IMG/VR virus record: IMGVR_UViG_3300020404_001964
Coordinates: 1-64,000 of that record
DNA: 64,000 bases
Reading direction: 5' to 3' (one strand)
Origin: a virus
Below the pieces are notes generated by a model. The model worked only from the letters and a program-made list of their open reading frames with translations, was not told the origin of the DNA and ran no database searches. The first letter of the stretch is position 1. Each line of letters opens with the position of its first letter. This document shows positions 16,582 to 24,489 of this stretch, one piece after another. The position numbers and the translations under genes were made by a program.

Positions 16582-17113
16582 TGTTCCCGTCTTTGTTATA
16601 TTTATCCAGTTTTTTAAGTTTCTCGATTAAACTATTACGGTCTGAAACCACATATCCTTCGCCAGATATCACATTAGAGTCCGCATCGCCCGATTTCTGG
16701 TCTTGTTTCTGCTTTTTAAGTTGTAATTCAACCATTTTAAGTTTCTTGTCTAATTTTGCAGTTTTAGCCTCTAAATTAGTCTTAAGCATCTGCCCTGCAA
16801 CCTCAAATATACGTGCAGAGTATCTGCTTTCAACATTCATACCCAAGTCCATTAAATCCTCGTATGCAGTGCTGGCTCTGTTTGAAATATCATCTAATTC
16901 TGTATCGCCCATTTCACCCAGTCCGTCAACCTTAGGCAATGCCGCCGCAATTTTATCAAACTCTGCAATATCACGCATTGTGTTTTTTTGTGCTTGTATG
17001 GATTTGGCTTTTTGTTCTTGCTGTTTGTCCTGTGCTTCTGACTTTGCTTGTTCTTCTTGCACTATTTCCTGAGATTCAGGCAAATTTAATAGTTCTTCTA
17101 ATTTTTTTGTCAT
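16562..17113 (-). CDS. gp16: Terminase small subunit gp16
   Basis: 183 aa (T4 gp16 164). The central helices YEDLMDLGMNVESRYSARIF and EVAGQMLKTNLEAKTAKLDK match the T4 gp16 pattern in which a helix is followed by R-x-[FY]-E-V-A-G. The N-terminus is Gln/Glu-rich coiled coil and the C-terminus is charged. The small subunit forms a ring that regulates gp17 ATPase during packaging initiation. It is separated from gp17 by four ORFs, unlike T4 where 16 and 17 adjoin. Confidence 0.8.
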   Translation of the reverse strand: MTKKLEELLNLPESQEIVQEEQAKSEAQDKQQEQKAKSIQAQKNTMRDIAEFDKIAAALPKVDGLGEMGDTELDDISNRASTAYEDLMDLGMNVESRYSARIFEVAGQMLKTNLEAKTAKLDKKLKMVELQLKKQKQDQKSGDADSNVISGEGYVVSDRNSLIEKLKKLDKYNKDGNNDNDDK

Positions 17114-17127
17114 AACTGTGATGGAAA

Positions 17128-17135
17128 TATTTATT
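17128..17135 (-). promoter_or_regulatory. Late promoter AATAAATA before gp16
   Basis: AATAAATA 14 bases before the gp16 ATG. The gap reads TTTCCATCACAGTT and has no Shine-Dalgarno. Confidence 0.55.
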
Positions 17136-17140
17136 GGTTG

Positions 17141-17209
17141 TTACCAAACGTATATGCCAAGATAGGCTGATATACCAATTACTATTATCCAAAAAACAAG
17201 TTTGTCCAT
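17141..17209 (-). CDS. 22-residue single-pass membrane micro-protein
   Basis: MDKLVFWIIVIGISAYLGIY plus VW: one hydrophobic helix with almost no soluble part. The ATG overlaps the stop of the preceding gene as TAATG, so translation is probably coupled. It ends inside the gap before gp16, which is otherwise only promoter. The neighbours upstream also encode membrane or secreted small proteins, so it may belong to a lysis or envelope set. Function unknown. Confidence 0.6.
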   Translation of the reverse strand: MDKLVFWIIVIGISAYLGIYVW

Positions 17210-17418
17210 TATTTTAATATAATCGCTTTGATCGACTTCTCGCCCATGTATATCTCTGTTTCGGCATCGCCTTTCCAACATTGATATTTTACACTGGCAC
17301 TGTATTGTCTCTCGGCTTGTCTTTTACCACGCAAACATTTTGCCATGTTTTCTTGGATACGGTGTTCTTTAATCTCACCATTCACAAACATTAATAAGGC
17401 TACAACTGATTCTATCAT
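17209..17418 (-). CDS. Small hypothetical protein
   Basis: 69 aa. A short hydrophobic N-terminus (MIESVVALLMFVNGEIKEH) is followed by a Lys/Arg-rich part with two cysteines (KCLRGKRQAERQ, YQCWKGD). Overlaps the upstream gene by four bases (ATGA) and the micro-protein by one. The Cys pair and the neighbour's signal-like N-terminus suggest envelope location. Function unknown. Confidence 0.6.
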   Translation of the reverse strand: MIESVVALLMFVNGEIKEHRIQENMAKCLRGKRQAERQYSASVKYQCWKGDAETEIYMGEKSIKAIILK

Positions 17419-17627
17419 ATCGTTTCGTTCCTTTCACAACCCACTTCTAAATGTTCAACAATCAAAAAACCTTCTTCATCTGTTAACTGTTCTCTTGTTG
17501 TTGCTTCTTTAACAACAGCCGCCGCTAAACATTCTTGTTTTGTTTCAAATGTTCTTGGCGGGTCTTCGTACATTGTTTTACAATCTAAGACTGTTGCAAA
17601 ACAGATGATTGCAAACATCTTAAACAT
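17415..17627 (-). CDS. Small probable exported protein
   Basis: 70 aa with a signal-peptide-like start, MFKMFAIICFATVLDCKTMY; the Cys after the hydrophobic stretch could be a lipobox variant (ATVLDC) but lacks the usual small residues before it. Later Cys residues (QECLAAA, EVGCER) could form a disulfide. Shares one base with the coiled-coil membrane gene upstream. A spanin-type role (outer-membrane partner) is possible but unproven. Confidence 0.6.
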   Translation of the reverse strand: MFKMFAIICFATVLDCKTMYEDPPRTFETKQECLAAAVVKEATTREQLTDEEGFLIVEHLEVGCERNETI

Positions 17628-18076
17628 TAATGACCGTTACCGTTTTTGTAAACAATTTCTCTGTCAGCATCTTTTAATTTTTCAATATTTTCTTGAGCCT
17701 TCTCTAATTGTTTTGTTAAGAACTCAATATTAATTTTGTTGTTAGCCATGTCATCTAGATGCTGTTGCATTCTGTCCACTGATTTATAAAGATCCTCAAT
17801 CAACATGAATTGTTCAATATCCTGGGAACTTTGACCTAATTCACCTCTTGGATATTTTATTCTAAACTCTGTATTTTGTTTAACTTCGTTGTGTAGTCTC
17901 TCATCTTCAGCAGTCACGTCTTTTTCTATCAAAACTGTTTGCGTTTCTAACTTGTTCAGTCTTTCAATAACACCAAAATATGCCCATACACCAACTGCCA
18001 CTGCTGACACAATGGCTATCAAGTTTTTCATTGGCATACTGATTGCCGTTTGATCGCTTATATCTAGTCTTTTCAT
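17627..18076 (-). CDS. Membrane-anchored coiled-coil protein, i-spanin-like
   Basis: 149 aa. One membrane helix near residues 16-37 (MKNLIAIVSAVAVGVWAYFG), then a long charged periplasmic coiled coil (FLTKQLEKAQENIEKLKDAD) ending in NGNGH. This topology, directly followed by a small exported protein and a second one, resembles an inner-membrane/outer-membrane spanin set, though sequence identity cannot be claimed. A late promoter lies eight bases before the ATG, which fits lysis timing. Confidence 0.6.
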   Translation of the reverse strand: MKRLDISDQTAISMPMKNLIAIVSAVAVGVWAYFGVIERLNKLETQTVLIEKDVTAEDERLHNEVKQNTEFRIKYPRGELGQSSQDIEQFMLIEDLYKSVDRMQQHLDDMANNKINIEFLTKQLEKAQENIEKLKDADREIVYKNGNGH

Positions 18077-18084
18077 AATGTACG

Positions 18085-18092
18085 TATTTATC
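18085..18092 (-). promoter_or_regulatory. Late promoter GATAAATA
   Basis: GATAAATA eight bases before the ATG at 18076 (GATAAATACGTACATTATG), with no Shine-Dalgarno. Confidence 0.6.
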
Positions 18093-18096
18093 TAGA

Positions 18097-18531
18097 TTAT
18101 CTTCTCTTGCCCTGATGGAACAGGTCTTTTTCGTTTACTATTCTAAAACGCAAACCTTTGTTCTTACACCATGCTTGGGCACTCTGCCATTTGGCTTTGT
18201 TGACAATAAGTTGACCTTGATTCATTCTGCCTTTTGCTTTTTCAACAAGAGTTTGATTTTCAGGTTTTATTTCTATTACTTCTGCGTGTGGTTTTCCGTT
18301 TTTGTCAACGTATGCAATAAAAAAATCTGGAATGTAAATTGTGTACTGTCCTGTGAAAGGATGTCTATATGGAATTTTTATTGATTCACTGGCCCATTTG
18401 CTGATGCTAGGACTTTCATCACAAAATTTCATAAATGCAAACTCCCAACTGCTTCTATACAAAGGAGTTCTACCGCCAACATATTTGTCAGGGTTTTTCA
18501 TACTGAATCTACCTGATGCAAATTTTTTCAT
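18097..18531 (-). CDS. gp4: Head completion nuclease gp4
   Basis: 144 aa (T4 gp4 150). N-terminal GRFSMKNPDKYVGG and YRSSWEFAFMKFCDESPSI closely follow the T4 pattern Y-R-S-S-W-E-x-x-F-M-x-x-C-D. The nuclease core has IPDFFIAYVDKNGK then EVIEIKPENQ, giving the PD-(D/E)xK-like D...E-x-K arrangement. gp4 finishes filled heads before tail attachment. It ends 20 bases before the next gene on the same strand. Confidence 0.9.
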   Translation of the reverse strand: MKKFASGRFSMKNPDKYVGGRTPLYRSSWEFAFMKFCDESPSISKWASESIKIPYRHPFTGQYTIYIPDFFIAYVDKNGKPHAEVIEIKPENQTLVEKAKGRMNQGQLIVNKAKWQSAQAWCKNKGLRFRIVNEKDLFHQGKRR

Positions 18532-18534
18532 GGC

Positions 18535-18897
18535 TTATACCATTATGTTTCTTTTTTCAGATAAGTTTGTAGGTGATTCTACTTTGTAACCAAGAGATGA
18601 TGTTAATGATCTGCTGTTGTTTAAAACTTCTGTAACTATGTAACTTAATTGTACTTTGTCTAAACCTTTTAAACTATCAAGTAACTCAAAAACTTTTACA
18701 TTGTCTATTTTTGCTTGTTTTAAAATTACTGCCGCTGTGTTTATACTTGATGTTTTTTCAAAACCTCTTGATTCAAAAAAGCCTACCACTGCGTCAACAT
18801 CATTAGATGGAAAACTTAAAGGCTCATTGAAATAATTGTCAAAGAAATCTTTGACTGGTGCTGAACTGTCATTGGTTTGTTTTGGTAAACTTGTCAT
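18535..18897 (-). CDS. Conserved hypothetical, probable structural protein
   Basis: 120 aa. The N-terminal FFDNYFNEPLSFPSNDVDAV is followed by a helical segment with SSINTAAVILKQA and a Ser-rich end. To my recollection, similar short proteins lie near neck and sheath genes in marine T4-like phages. It ends three bases before the gp4 start codon and starts three bases after the tube-like gene. Function unknown; assembly or neck role inferred from position. Confidence 0.6.
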   Translation of the reverse strand: MTSLPKQTNDSSAPVKDFFDNYFNEPLSFPSNDVDAVVGFFESRGFEKTSSINTAAVILKQAKIDNVKVFELLDSLKGLDKVQLSYIVTEVLNNSRSLTSSLGYKVESPTNLSEKRNIMV

Positions 18898-18900
18898 ATG

Positions 18901-20040
18901 TTATAGTCTTTTCTTTGCGAATGTTAAACCTTTCTTTAAACCTTTTCCTATATTAGTTGCACTTCTACCTATAAATGTGTTTGGTACTCCGTACGAACTA
19001 TCTGCTGTGCCACCTATACGTCCGATAGCACCTGTCAAAATATTAAAACCTTCTTGACGTAATCCTTCTTTAGATAATTTTTTTGCATTTTTAATTCTAT
19101 TGGCTGTTGTAATTATTGATGCTAAAGTTATTCCTCTTCTACCTGCACCTAATTGACTTCCAATGTAAGTGTTTGGTCCATCACCTGCGCCAAATAAACC
19201 TGTAAGTATACCACCGTCACCAAGTAAACTTGTTGAACCACCACCTAATAAACTGTTAGGTGAAGGAGTTTTATCATAGTGTTCTTCACCAAAGCCTTGT
19301 GGTGCTCCATTGGCAGAAACTCTGCCTCTTGAATAAAATACTGCTTCATATTGAACAACCATCTGATTTGACATTACATCGCTTTGTTGATTGTTTAATG
19401 TGTCATGTTGCCATTGTTGTATCAATGGATTAACAAGTGTATAACAGGTATAAGTCTTTCTTGCAAGTTGATAAATTTGTATGCTTGTAAAAAAGTTTGC
19501 TATAGGAATGTTGTTGTCCAAACCAAATTGTGTTTGATTAAACTTTGCTCCTTCGTATGCTGAACCTCTGTTGTATGCTCTTTGTGTGGAAGTTGTAGGA
19601 TTGCCTGCTGTATCTTTACCACCATGGTTACCATCTTTGTAGTAGTATCTATAGTAAGTTTCCCAAAGTGCAGTGGTTACTCCATAGTTGTCATCATGAA
19701 AAACTATTGTAACTGGATCATATGTAATTTTTGTTTGTATGTTTCTTTTCTTATTATATTGTTGAACAGTTACCATGTCTACAGAATATTTAGGTAAGTC
19801 AACATTTTTAACCAACATATTCAACTCACGTTGGTGATTCTTGATCGGTGGATCACTTATTTTTGATACAGATGGATCTAAATTGAATACACAGTGATAT
19901 AAAAATTTTTGTTTGGGTGCTAAACGGAAACTGTCATCTACATATAATCTGGCACCATGAGCAAAATCACCAAGGTTACCTTTAGGATTAAGTACACCTT
20001 TTCCTAGATTATCTAAAAAACCTTTGAGTAAATTTGCCAT
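18901..20040 (-). CDS. Tail tube-fold protein, possible gp54/gp48-like tube initiator or cap
   Basis: 379 aa. Residues 45-145 (QKFLYHCVFNLDP, MLVKNVDLPKYSVDMVTVQQ, PVTIVFHDDNYGVTTALWE) follow the order of beta strands seen in myovirus tube proteins, including the V-D-[LI]-P-x-[YF] signature also used by baseplate-tube junction proteins. The last 130 residues are Gly/Ser-rich (SLLGGGSTSLLGDGGILTG) and probably flexible. It lies just downstream of gp19. A tube initiator (gp54) or cap (gp48) fits best but I cannot choose between them. Late octamer six bases upstream. Confidence 0.6.
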   Translation of the reverse strand: MANLLKGFLDNLGKGVLNPKGNLGDFAHGARLYVDDSFRLAPKQKFLYHCVFNLDPSVSKISDPPIKNHQRELNMLVKNVDLPKYSVDMVTVQQYNKKRNIQTKITYDPVTIVFHDDNYGVTTALWETYYRYYYKDGNHGGKDTAGNPTTSTQRAYNRGSAYEGAKFNQTQFGLDNNIPIANFFTSIQIYQLARKTYTCYTLVNPLIQQWQHDTLNNQQSDVMSNQMVVQYEAVFYSRGRVSANGAPQGFGEEHYDKTPSPNSLLGGGSTSLLGDGGILTGLFGAGDGPNTYIGSQLGAGRRGITLASIITTANRIKNAKKLSKEGLRQEGFNILTGAIGRIGGTADSSYGVPNTFIGRSATNIGKGLKKGLTFAKKRL

Positions 20041-20046
20041 ATACAG

Positions 20047-20054
20047 TATTTATG
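20047..20054 (-). promoter_or_regulatory. Late promoter CATAAATA
   Basis: CATAAATA six bases before the ATG (CATAAATACTGTATATG), directly after the gp19 terminator hairpin, so the downstream gene is re-initiated as its own unit. Confidence 0.6.
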
Positions 20055-20082
20055 TTATGAGAAATGTGGTGTTTTAAAAACA

Positions 20083-20106
20083 AAAAAGGGGCCGAAGCCC
20101 CCTTTT
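20083..20106 (-). terminator. Intrinsic terminator after gp19, UUCG loop
   Basis: In the minus-strand RNA AAAAGGGGGC-UUCG-GCCCCUUUUUU forms a GC-rich stem capped by C(UUCG)G, extended by A-U pairs and followed by a U-run. It lies 23 bases after the gp19 stop. This is the most convincing intrinsic terminator in the window. Confidence 0.9.
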
Positions 20107-20129
20107 AAATTTATAAATGCAAATAAAAA

Positions 20130-20756
20130 TTACTGACCGCCGCCTGTAATTAGTGTGTTTACAGTTCTGCCTACAGCAGTTCCAACACCTGTTCCTTGTG
20201 GAGTTTGGATAGCATTATCGTATCTCATTTGTAACGTTACTGTTACAGGATCACTTGTACCATATGCTAACTGATTATAGTTTGCTGACTCAATGTAGCA
20301 ACCGTATAATTCAAATGTTTCTAAAACACCAACTGCATTAGCACCGTTACCACCATCTGTAATTTCTATTCTAGTTACAAATTTGTAATCGCTACCTGAA
20401 GCCGCCGCTGATTGTTCAAAGAAATCAAATTGTTTCTGAAGTTGTTCACCAACTAATTTCTGTACGTTGTTAGATACATCTTCTCTTAAAGTTAATGTAA
20501 CTGTTTCCCAAGTGTGTTTACCTGCTAGATAAACTTTTGAGTTGTACACATCTATAGTTGTTGTTTCAAACGATAAATTAGGTCTTGTTATATCTACAAC
20601 CTGCTTTGTTAATTCTGTTGTTGGTGTAGATACACCAAAGTTTTCTAAACTCACTCTAAAACGATATTGTAGTTTAGGCATTAACAAGCCTTGGTTAGAA
20701 GCACTTTGGCTACTATCCAGTGGTACTGTAATTTTTGATAGTGTAGATATACTCAT
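20130..20756 (-). CDS. gp19: Tail tube protein gp19
   Basis: 208 aa (T4 gp19 163). YRFRVSLENFGVST, VVDITRPNLSFETTTIDVYN and VYLAGKHTWETVTLTLRED give the tube-fold strands, with the conserved V-x-x-[IV]-x-[RL]-P pattern. FELYGCYIESANYNQLAYG and VTVTLQMRYDNA are the matching C-terminal strands. It polymerises into the inner tail tube. AGGAG (20763-20767) and a late promoter precede it; a UUCG terminator follows. High-level expression fits a major virion protein. Confidence 0.9.
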   Translation of the reverse strand: MSISTLSKITVPLDSSQSASNQGLLMPKLQYRFRVSLENFGVSTPTTELTKQVVDITRPNLSFETTTIDVYNSKVYLAGKHTWETVTLTLREDVSNNVQKLVGEQLQKQFDFFEQSAAASGSDYKFVTRIEITDGGNGANAVGVLETFELYGCYIESANYNQLAYGTSDPVTVTLQMRYDNAIQTPQGTGVGTAVGRTVNTLITGGGQ

Positions 20757-20771
20757 TTGTTTCTCCTATAA

Positions 20772-20779
20772 TATTTATC
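20772..20779 (-). promoter_or_regulatory. Late promoter GATAAATA with Shine-Dalgarno, gp19
   Basis: GATAAATATTATAGGAGAAACAAATG on the minus strand: octamer, then AGGAGA eight bases before the ATG. A late gene of the leadered class. Confidence 0.7.
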
Positions 20780-20782
20780 TTA

Positions 20783-23700
20783 TTATAATCCTGCTATTTC
20801 GCCAGTATTTTTTAATCTCAATGGTACGTAGATAAACTCAACTGCTTTGACTGGTTCAATCGCAATATCCAAGTACAACTCGTTTCTATCTATTCTAGTT
20901 GGAGTGTTGTTTGTTTCGTCACACACAACTAAGAAATCAAAGATTGCTCTGTTACCAACTAACTCTAACAATAAACTTTCTGCTTGAGCCTTGATTTCAT
21001 CTCTTGTGATTTTATCATTTGGTTCAAACACATATGGTCTTGCTAGTTTGTTTAACTGACTTCTTAAGTAAATTACTAATCTAGCAACGTTGATTCTGTC
21101 TAGTGCAGAACTTCCAGCAAATCTAGTTTTTTGTCCGTAGTTTACTAAACCAGCACCTGTAATGAAAGTGATTGGGTTTACATTGTTTGTGTACAATGTG
21201 TCTCTTTGACCTTCGTTTAATGCTGTTGCTTCAAATTCGCCTTCGTTGTTGATGTAACCTGTTGATGTTGCGTTAGTTATACCACCTCTTCTTGTTCCTG
21301 CTGGAGCAAACCATGGGAAAGAAACTTGGTCACTTAAAGCAATAGTTCTTAACATCATGTGTGATGCTGGAACTACAACATTGTTTCCAAAGTTGTCTGA
21401 AGTAAATCCTGATGGATAAAACACACCAAGATATTCATCTGTGCTTACTAAACCTTTGTCATTGTCTTCAACTGCTTGGTTAACGTTTGTTGCCCAGTTT
21501 TGTAAACTTGTTGCATCTGGTGTTAATCTCATTGGTGAGTCACCTAGTATAAATGCTGACAAGCCTCTGTCATTGTTTAATGAAATCATTTCACCAATCA
21601 ATTCTGGATAACCTGGTGTTGCCATTAAGTTAAACAATCTTGATTCGTCATCTCTAATTTCTTGATTAGAGTTTAACATTGCTTGTAAAGATTGTACAAT
21701 AACTTTACGTTGTGCTTTTCTACCAAATGAACCTGAACCATCTGCTTGGTTAGCCGATTCAGTTACCCATCTATGTGGATAGTAATTTGTCATTAATGTA
21801 TCAGCATCTGTACCTCTAGTGTTTTTTGCTGTAACATCTATGCTGTTTCTTACAAATTTCTTAACATTGAAACCTGAACGTCTTGTGTTCCATAACAACA
21901 TACCTTTTGGATATAATGCTGGATCTGGAGCATCTGGGTCTAAGTAATCACTTGCTAATAATTCTGCTATTGTGCTTGATGGAGCAACTGTTGTTGAACC
22001 ACCCGTTGTACCGAATCTAGCATCAGCAAATAGCATTCCATTTTCTGTTGTTTGATCAGTTGTGTCAACTTGTATCCAACTTAAAGATGTTGCGTTCCAT
22101 TTGTAAACTAATGGATAGTTTTCTAAATCTGCTGTTGAAATCCATAAGTCGCCTTCAACAAGTGCTGTTCCATCTGATTGTGTAGTCGGAGCAGTTGCTG
22201 AAACTTGTGGACCTGCTGGGTCTGAACTTGATACTGCTGAATAACCTTTCCAGTCTGTACCGTTGTGATACATAATATCAACTTCATCAACAATTGAACT
22301 GTACCATAATTGACCATCTGCCGCAGTTGTTGTTACTGCGTTGGCACTTGCTGTATAAGTTAAAATTTTCCAATTACTTGCTCTTAGGTTTGAACCATCT
22401 GCGTATAAGTTGGCTGTACCTGCTTTTGTTGTGTAATTGTAAGCAGTGAAACCTGCTTCGCCTAATGTTCCGTTTGTGTCAGTAATTACAAACTCACCAC
22501 CATCGTTGTGTTCTATTACGATTCTGTTTGAAGAATCAACACTTGCTACAATGTTTGTGAATCCTGAACCGTTAATAGCACCTGCTATTAAATCAGCATC
22601 AGTTGCCGCACCTGTTGGTGAAACTGAAACTGTTACAGCAGAATTTAAAGCCGCTTGACCAACAATTGATTCAGCAATCGTAAATGTTTTACTACCTGCT
22701 GTAATACCAGTTGCTACTGCTGTACCTGTAATTTTTGTTGAGCCTGTAGACTCTCTTCTCATAATTGTTTGAATTAGTCCACTTGATTCTTGTTGCCAGT
22801 CAATGTATAAACTGCCTACAGCAAGATTTAAACCACCACCCACTCTGTCTAAATTGTAAAGTGCTTGTTCATTACTTTCGTAAATTGGTGCTGGTACTTC
22901 TTCCCATAATTTAGTTGTACCATTGAATTTTTTAACCATCCAACTAGCACCTGCGTTAGGTGTTGTTGTTTTAACCCATAAAGAACCTGTTGGTCTTGGG
23001 TTTGTGTCAGTTGATTTAAATTCTGGAACTGAAGTATGTGGAGCAACAGATAATGATGGTACGTAATATGTACCTGCTTCAATACCTAGTGCTACACCTG
23101 TGTCTAGTGTTCCATCTGTAAAGATAATGTCTTGATCATTTGAGCCATCGTAGTAAACTTGAAGTAAACCACCAACTGCTCTTGCTGATAAACCTGAAAC
23201 ACCTGCTCCTGTAATATCTGACGCCACATCTGCTACCGTTGTACCCGATGTTGTAATTGTAGTTGCGCCGCCGTTTATAGTGATTTGGAAATTCGTTCCT
23301 GAACCAATTACACCTGTGTAACCTGCTGTTGCTGTGTTACCTGATGCTGTTGGGTTCGAAGCAGTCCAATCTGCTGTTCCTACGCCTTTCCAAGTACCAT
23401 CGTATTTTTTAAACCACATTGTGTTAGCATCTGTTGTAGCCGAGATTGCATAATCTCCTGCTTGTCCAAAAGAAGTCTTAGGACGATCTGTACCAGTTAC
23501 TAATAGTGTTGAATCTGTAATTACGTGTGGAACTTTATTGCTAAAACTTTGTCCACCAGTTGTTGATGCTGAAGCACCATTCCATTCAAATATTCCGAAT
23601 TTAGAAGTTGCTGTGTCAAACCAGTAAGTTCCTGATTCTGGATTTGCCGCTGGTGCTGTTGCTGATGCTTCTAATTGACCTAAGTCAACATCTGCTCTTA

Positions 23701-24028
23701 CAACATATGCTCTGTTGGCAACACCCAAGTATGAATAAGCCGCTTGTAATCCGTATTCATTTGTTTCACCACCATTGATAGGATTATTATTTGCGTCAGT
23801 TTTAAATACTGGATCACCGAATGTTTCTGCTAATTCTCTTTGTGAAGTCATTAAGTACGCTTTGCCGGCGTTTGCCGCTTTTGTACCTTCTGCTGTTCCT
23901 GTTCCGGAACTGTTTGTTTTATCTTGTGCCGAAGCAACAAATATCATTGGGACTGTGCCCGGTTCTGCTGGTGTGTAGAAACTTTCGTCTATTACACTAA
24001 CCTGTACTCCTGGTGAAACTAATGCCAT
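20783..24028 (-). CDS. gp18: Contractile tail sheath protein gp18, enlarged
   Basis: 1081 aa, against 659 in T4. The N-terminus MALVSPGVQVSVIDES and FVASAQDK are sheath signatures, and the C-terminal 370 residues (NDRGLSAFILGDSPMRL, PWFAPAGTRRGGI, VARLVIYLRSQLNKLARPYV) form the conserved core that interlocks in the sheath. Residues about 125-690 are an insertion with several short repeats of the type LWxx...YxWNGxxW. These probably form surface-exposed beta domains. AGGAG at 24038-24042 and a late promoter precede the start. Confidence 0.92.
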   Translation of the reverse strand: MALVSPGVQVSVIDESFYTPAEPGTVPMIFVASAQDKTNSSGTGTAEGTKAANAGKAYLMTSQRELAETFGDPVFKTDANNNPINGGETNEYGLQAAYSYLGVANRAYVVRADVDLGQLEASATAPAANPESGTYWFDTATSKFGIFEWNGASASTTGGQSFSNKVPHVITDSTLLVTGTDRPKTSFGQAGDYAISATTDANTMWFKKYDGTWKGVGTADWTASNPTASGNTATAGYTGVIGSGTNFQITINGGATTITTSGTTVADVASDITGAGVSGLSARAVGGLLQVYYDGSNDQDIIFTDGTLDTGVALGIEAGTYYVPSLSVAPHTSVPEFKSTDTNPRPTGSLWVKTTTPNAGASWMVKKFNGTTKLWEEVPAPIYESNEQALYNLDRVGGGLNLAVGSLYIDWQQESSGLIQTIMRRESTGSTKITGTAVATGITAGSKTFTIAESIVGQAALNSAVTVSVSPTGAATDADLIAGAINGSGFTNIVASVDSSNRIVIEHNDGGEFVITDTNGTLGEAGFTAYNYTTKAGTANLYADGSNLRASNWKILTYTASANAVTTTAADGQLWYSSIVDEVDIMYHNGTDWKGYSAVSSSDPAGPQVSATAPTTQSDGTALVEGDLWISTADLENYPLVYKWNATSLSWIQVDTTDQTTENGMLFADARFGTTGGSTTVAPSSTIAELLASDYLDPDAPDPALYPKGMLLWNTRRSGFNVKKFVRNSIDVTAKNTRGTDADTLMTNYYPHRWVTESANQADGSGSFGRKAQRKVIVQSLQAMLNSNQEIRDDESRLFNLMATPGYPELIGEMISLNNDRGLSAFILGDSPMRLTPDATSLQNWATNVNQAVEDNDKGLVSTDEYLGVFYPSGFTSDNFGNNVVVPASHMMLRTIALSDQVSFPWFAPAGTRRGGITNATSTGYINNEGEFEATALNEGQRDTLYTNNVNPITFITGAGLVNYGQKTRFAGSSALDRINVARLVIYLRSQLNKLARPYVFEPNDKITRDEIKAQAESLLLELVGNRAIFDFLVVCDETNNTPTRIDRNELYLDIAIEPVKAVEFIYVPLRLKNTGEIAGL

Positions 24029-24068
24029 TTTTTTTATCTCCTATTAAAGTGTAAAACTTTATTGCTAG

Positions 24069-24076
24069 TATTTATG
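24069..24076 (-). promoter_or_regulatory. Late promoter CATAAATA, gp18
   Basis: CATAAATA 40 bases before the gp18 ATG, leaving a leader with a clear AGGAG Shine-Dalgarno and an A-run before the start. Confidence 0.65.
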
Positions 24077-24132
24077 ACGAATACCCAAATCGTGCTGTAT
24101 TACTATACCAAGAAAAGGGGTAGGAAAGGGCA

Positions 24133-24140
24133 GGTAAATA
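24133..24140 (+). promoter_or_regulatory. Late promoter-like GGTAAATA for the HNH-like gene
   Basis: GGTAAATACTGTCGTATG on the plus strand: octamer seven bases before the ATG at 24148. The same short spacing as in the leaderless class, here in the opposite orientation. Confidence 0.45.
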
Positions 24141-24147
24141 CTGTCGT

Positions 24148-24489
24148 ATGAGACCATTATGTACAAAATGTAAAGAAAGACCTTCTGCTGTGAACTATAA
24201 AAAGGCAGGCAAAACATATTATAGAAAGCAATGTGAGATGTGCTTGAAGTATGGTGGACCTAGTGGTTATCAACCCAAATGGTATATAGCAGGATACAGA
24301 TTAAAGCAAAAATGTGACAAGTGTGGACACTCAAGCAAATTCAAACAGCATTTTAATGTGTTTCATGTGGATGGTAATTTACACAACTGTAGGTTCAATA
24401 ATTTAAAAACTGTGTGTGCTAATTGCCAAAGATCCTTGCACCTTGAAGGAATCCGTTGGCAACAAGGCGATCTTGTACCTGATTTTTAA
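24148..24489 (+). CDS. HNH-like zinc-ribbon protein
   Basis: 113 aa with four CxxC pairs at C5/C8, C29/C32, C56/C59 and C90/C93, enough for two zinc sites. VFHVDGNLHNCRFNNLKTVC followed by ANC is the HNH/endonuclease VII-like pattern H-x-D-G-N...N-N-L-x-x-[VL]-C-x-N-C, with the usual final His replaced by Gln (CQRSLH has His three residues later). A DNA-nicking role is plausible. It is on the strand opposite to its neighbours and its last 71 bases overlap the convergent gp1 gene. Confidence 0.75.
   Translation: MRPLCTKCKERPSAVNYKKAGKTYYRKQCEMCLKYGGPSGYQPKWYIAGYRLKQKCDKCGHSSKFKQHFNVFHVDGNLHNCRFNNLKTVCANCQRSLHLEGIRWQQGDLVPDF

Noticed and set aside
16521-17072. 183-aa plus-strand open frame opposite gp16
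   Set aside because: Ser/Leu/Phe-rich translation typical of the antisense of a Glu/Lys-rich gene; gp16 in the other frame has family motifs.
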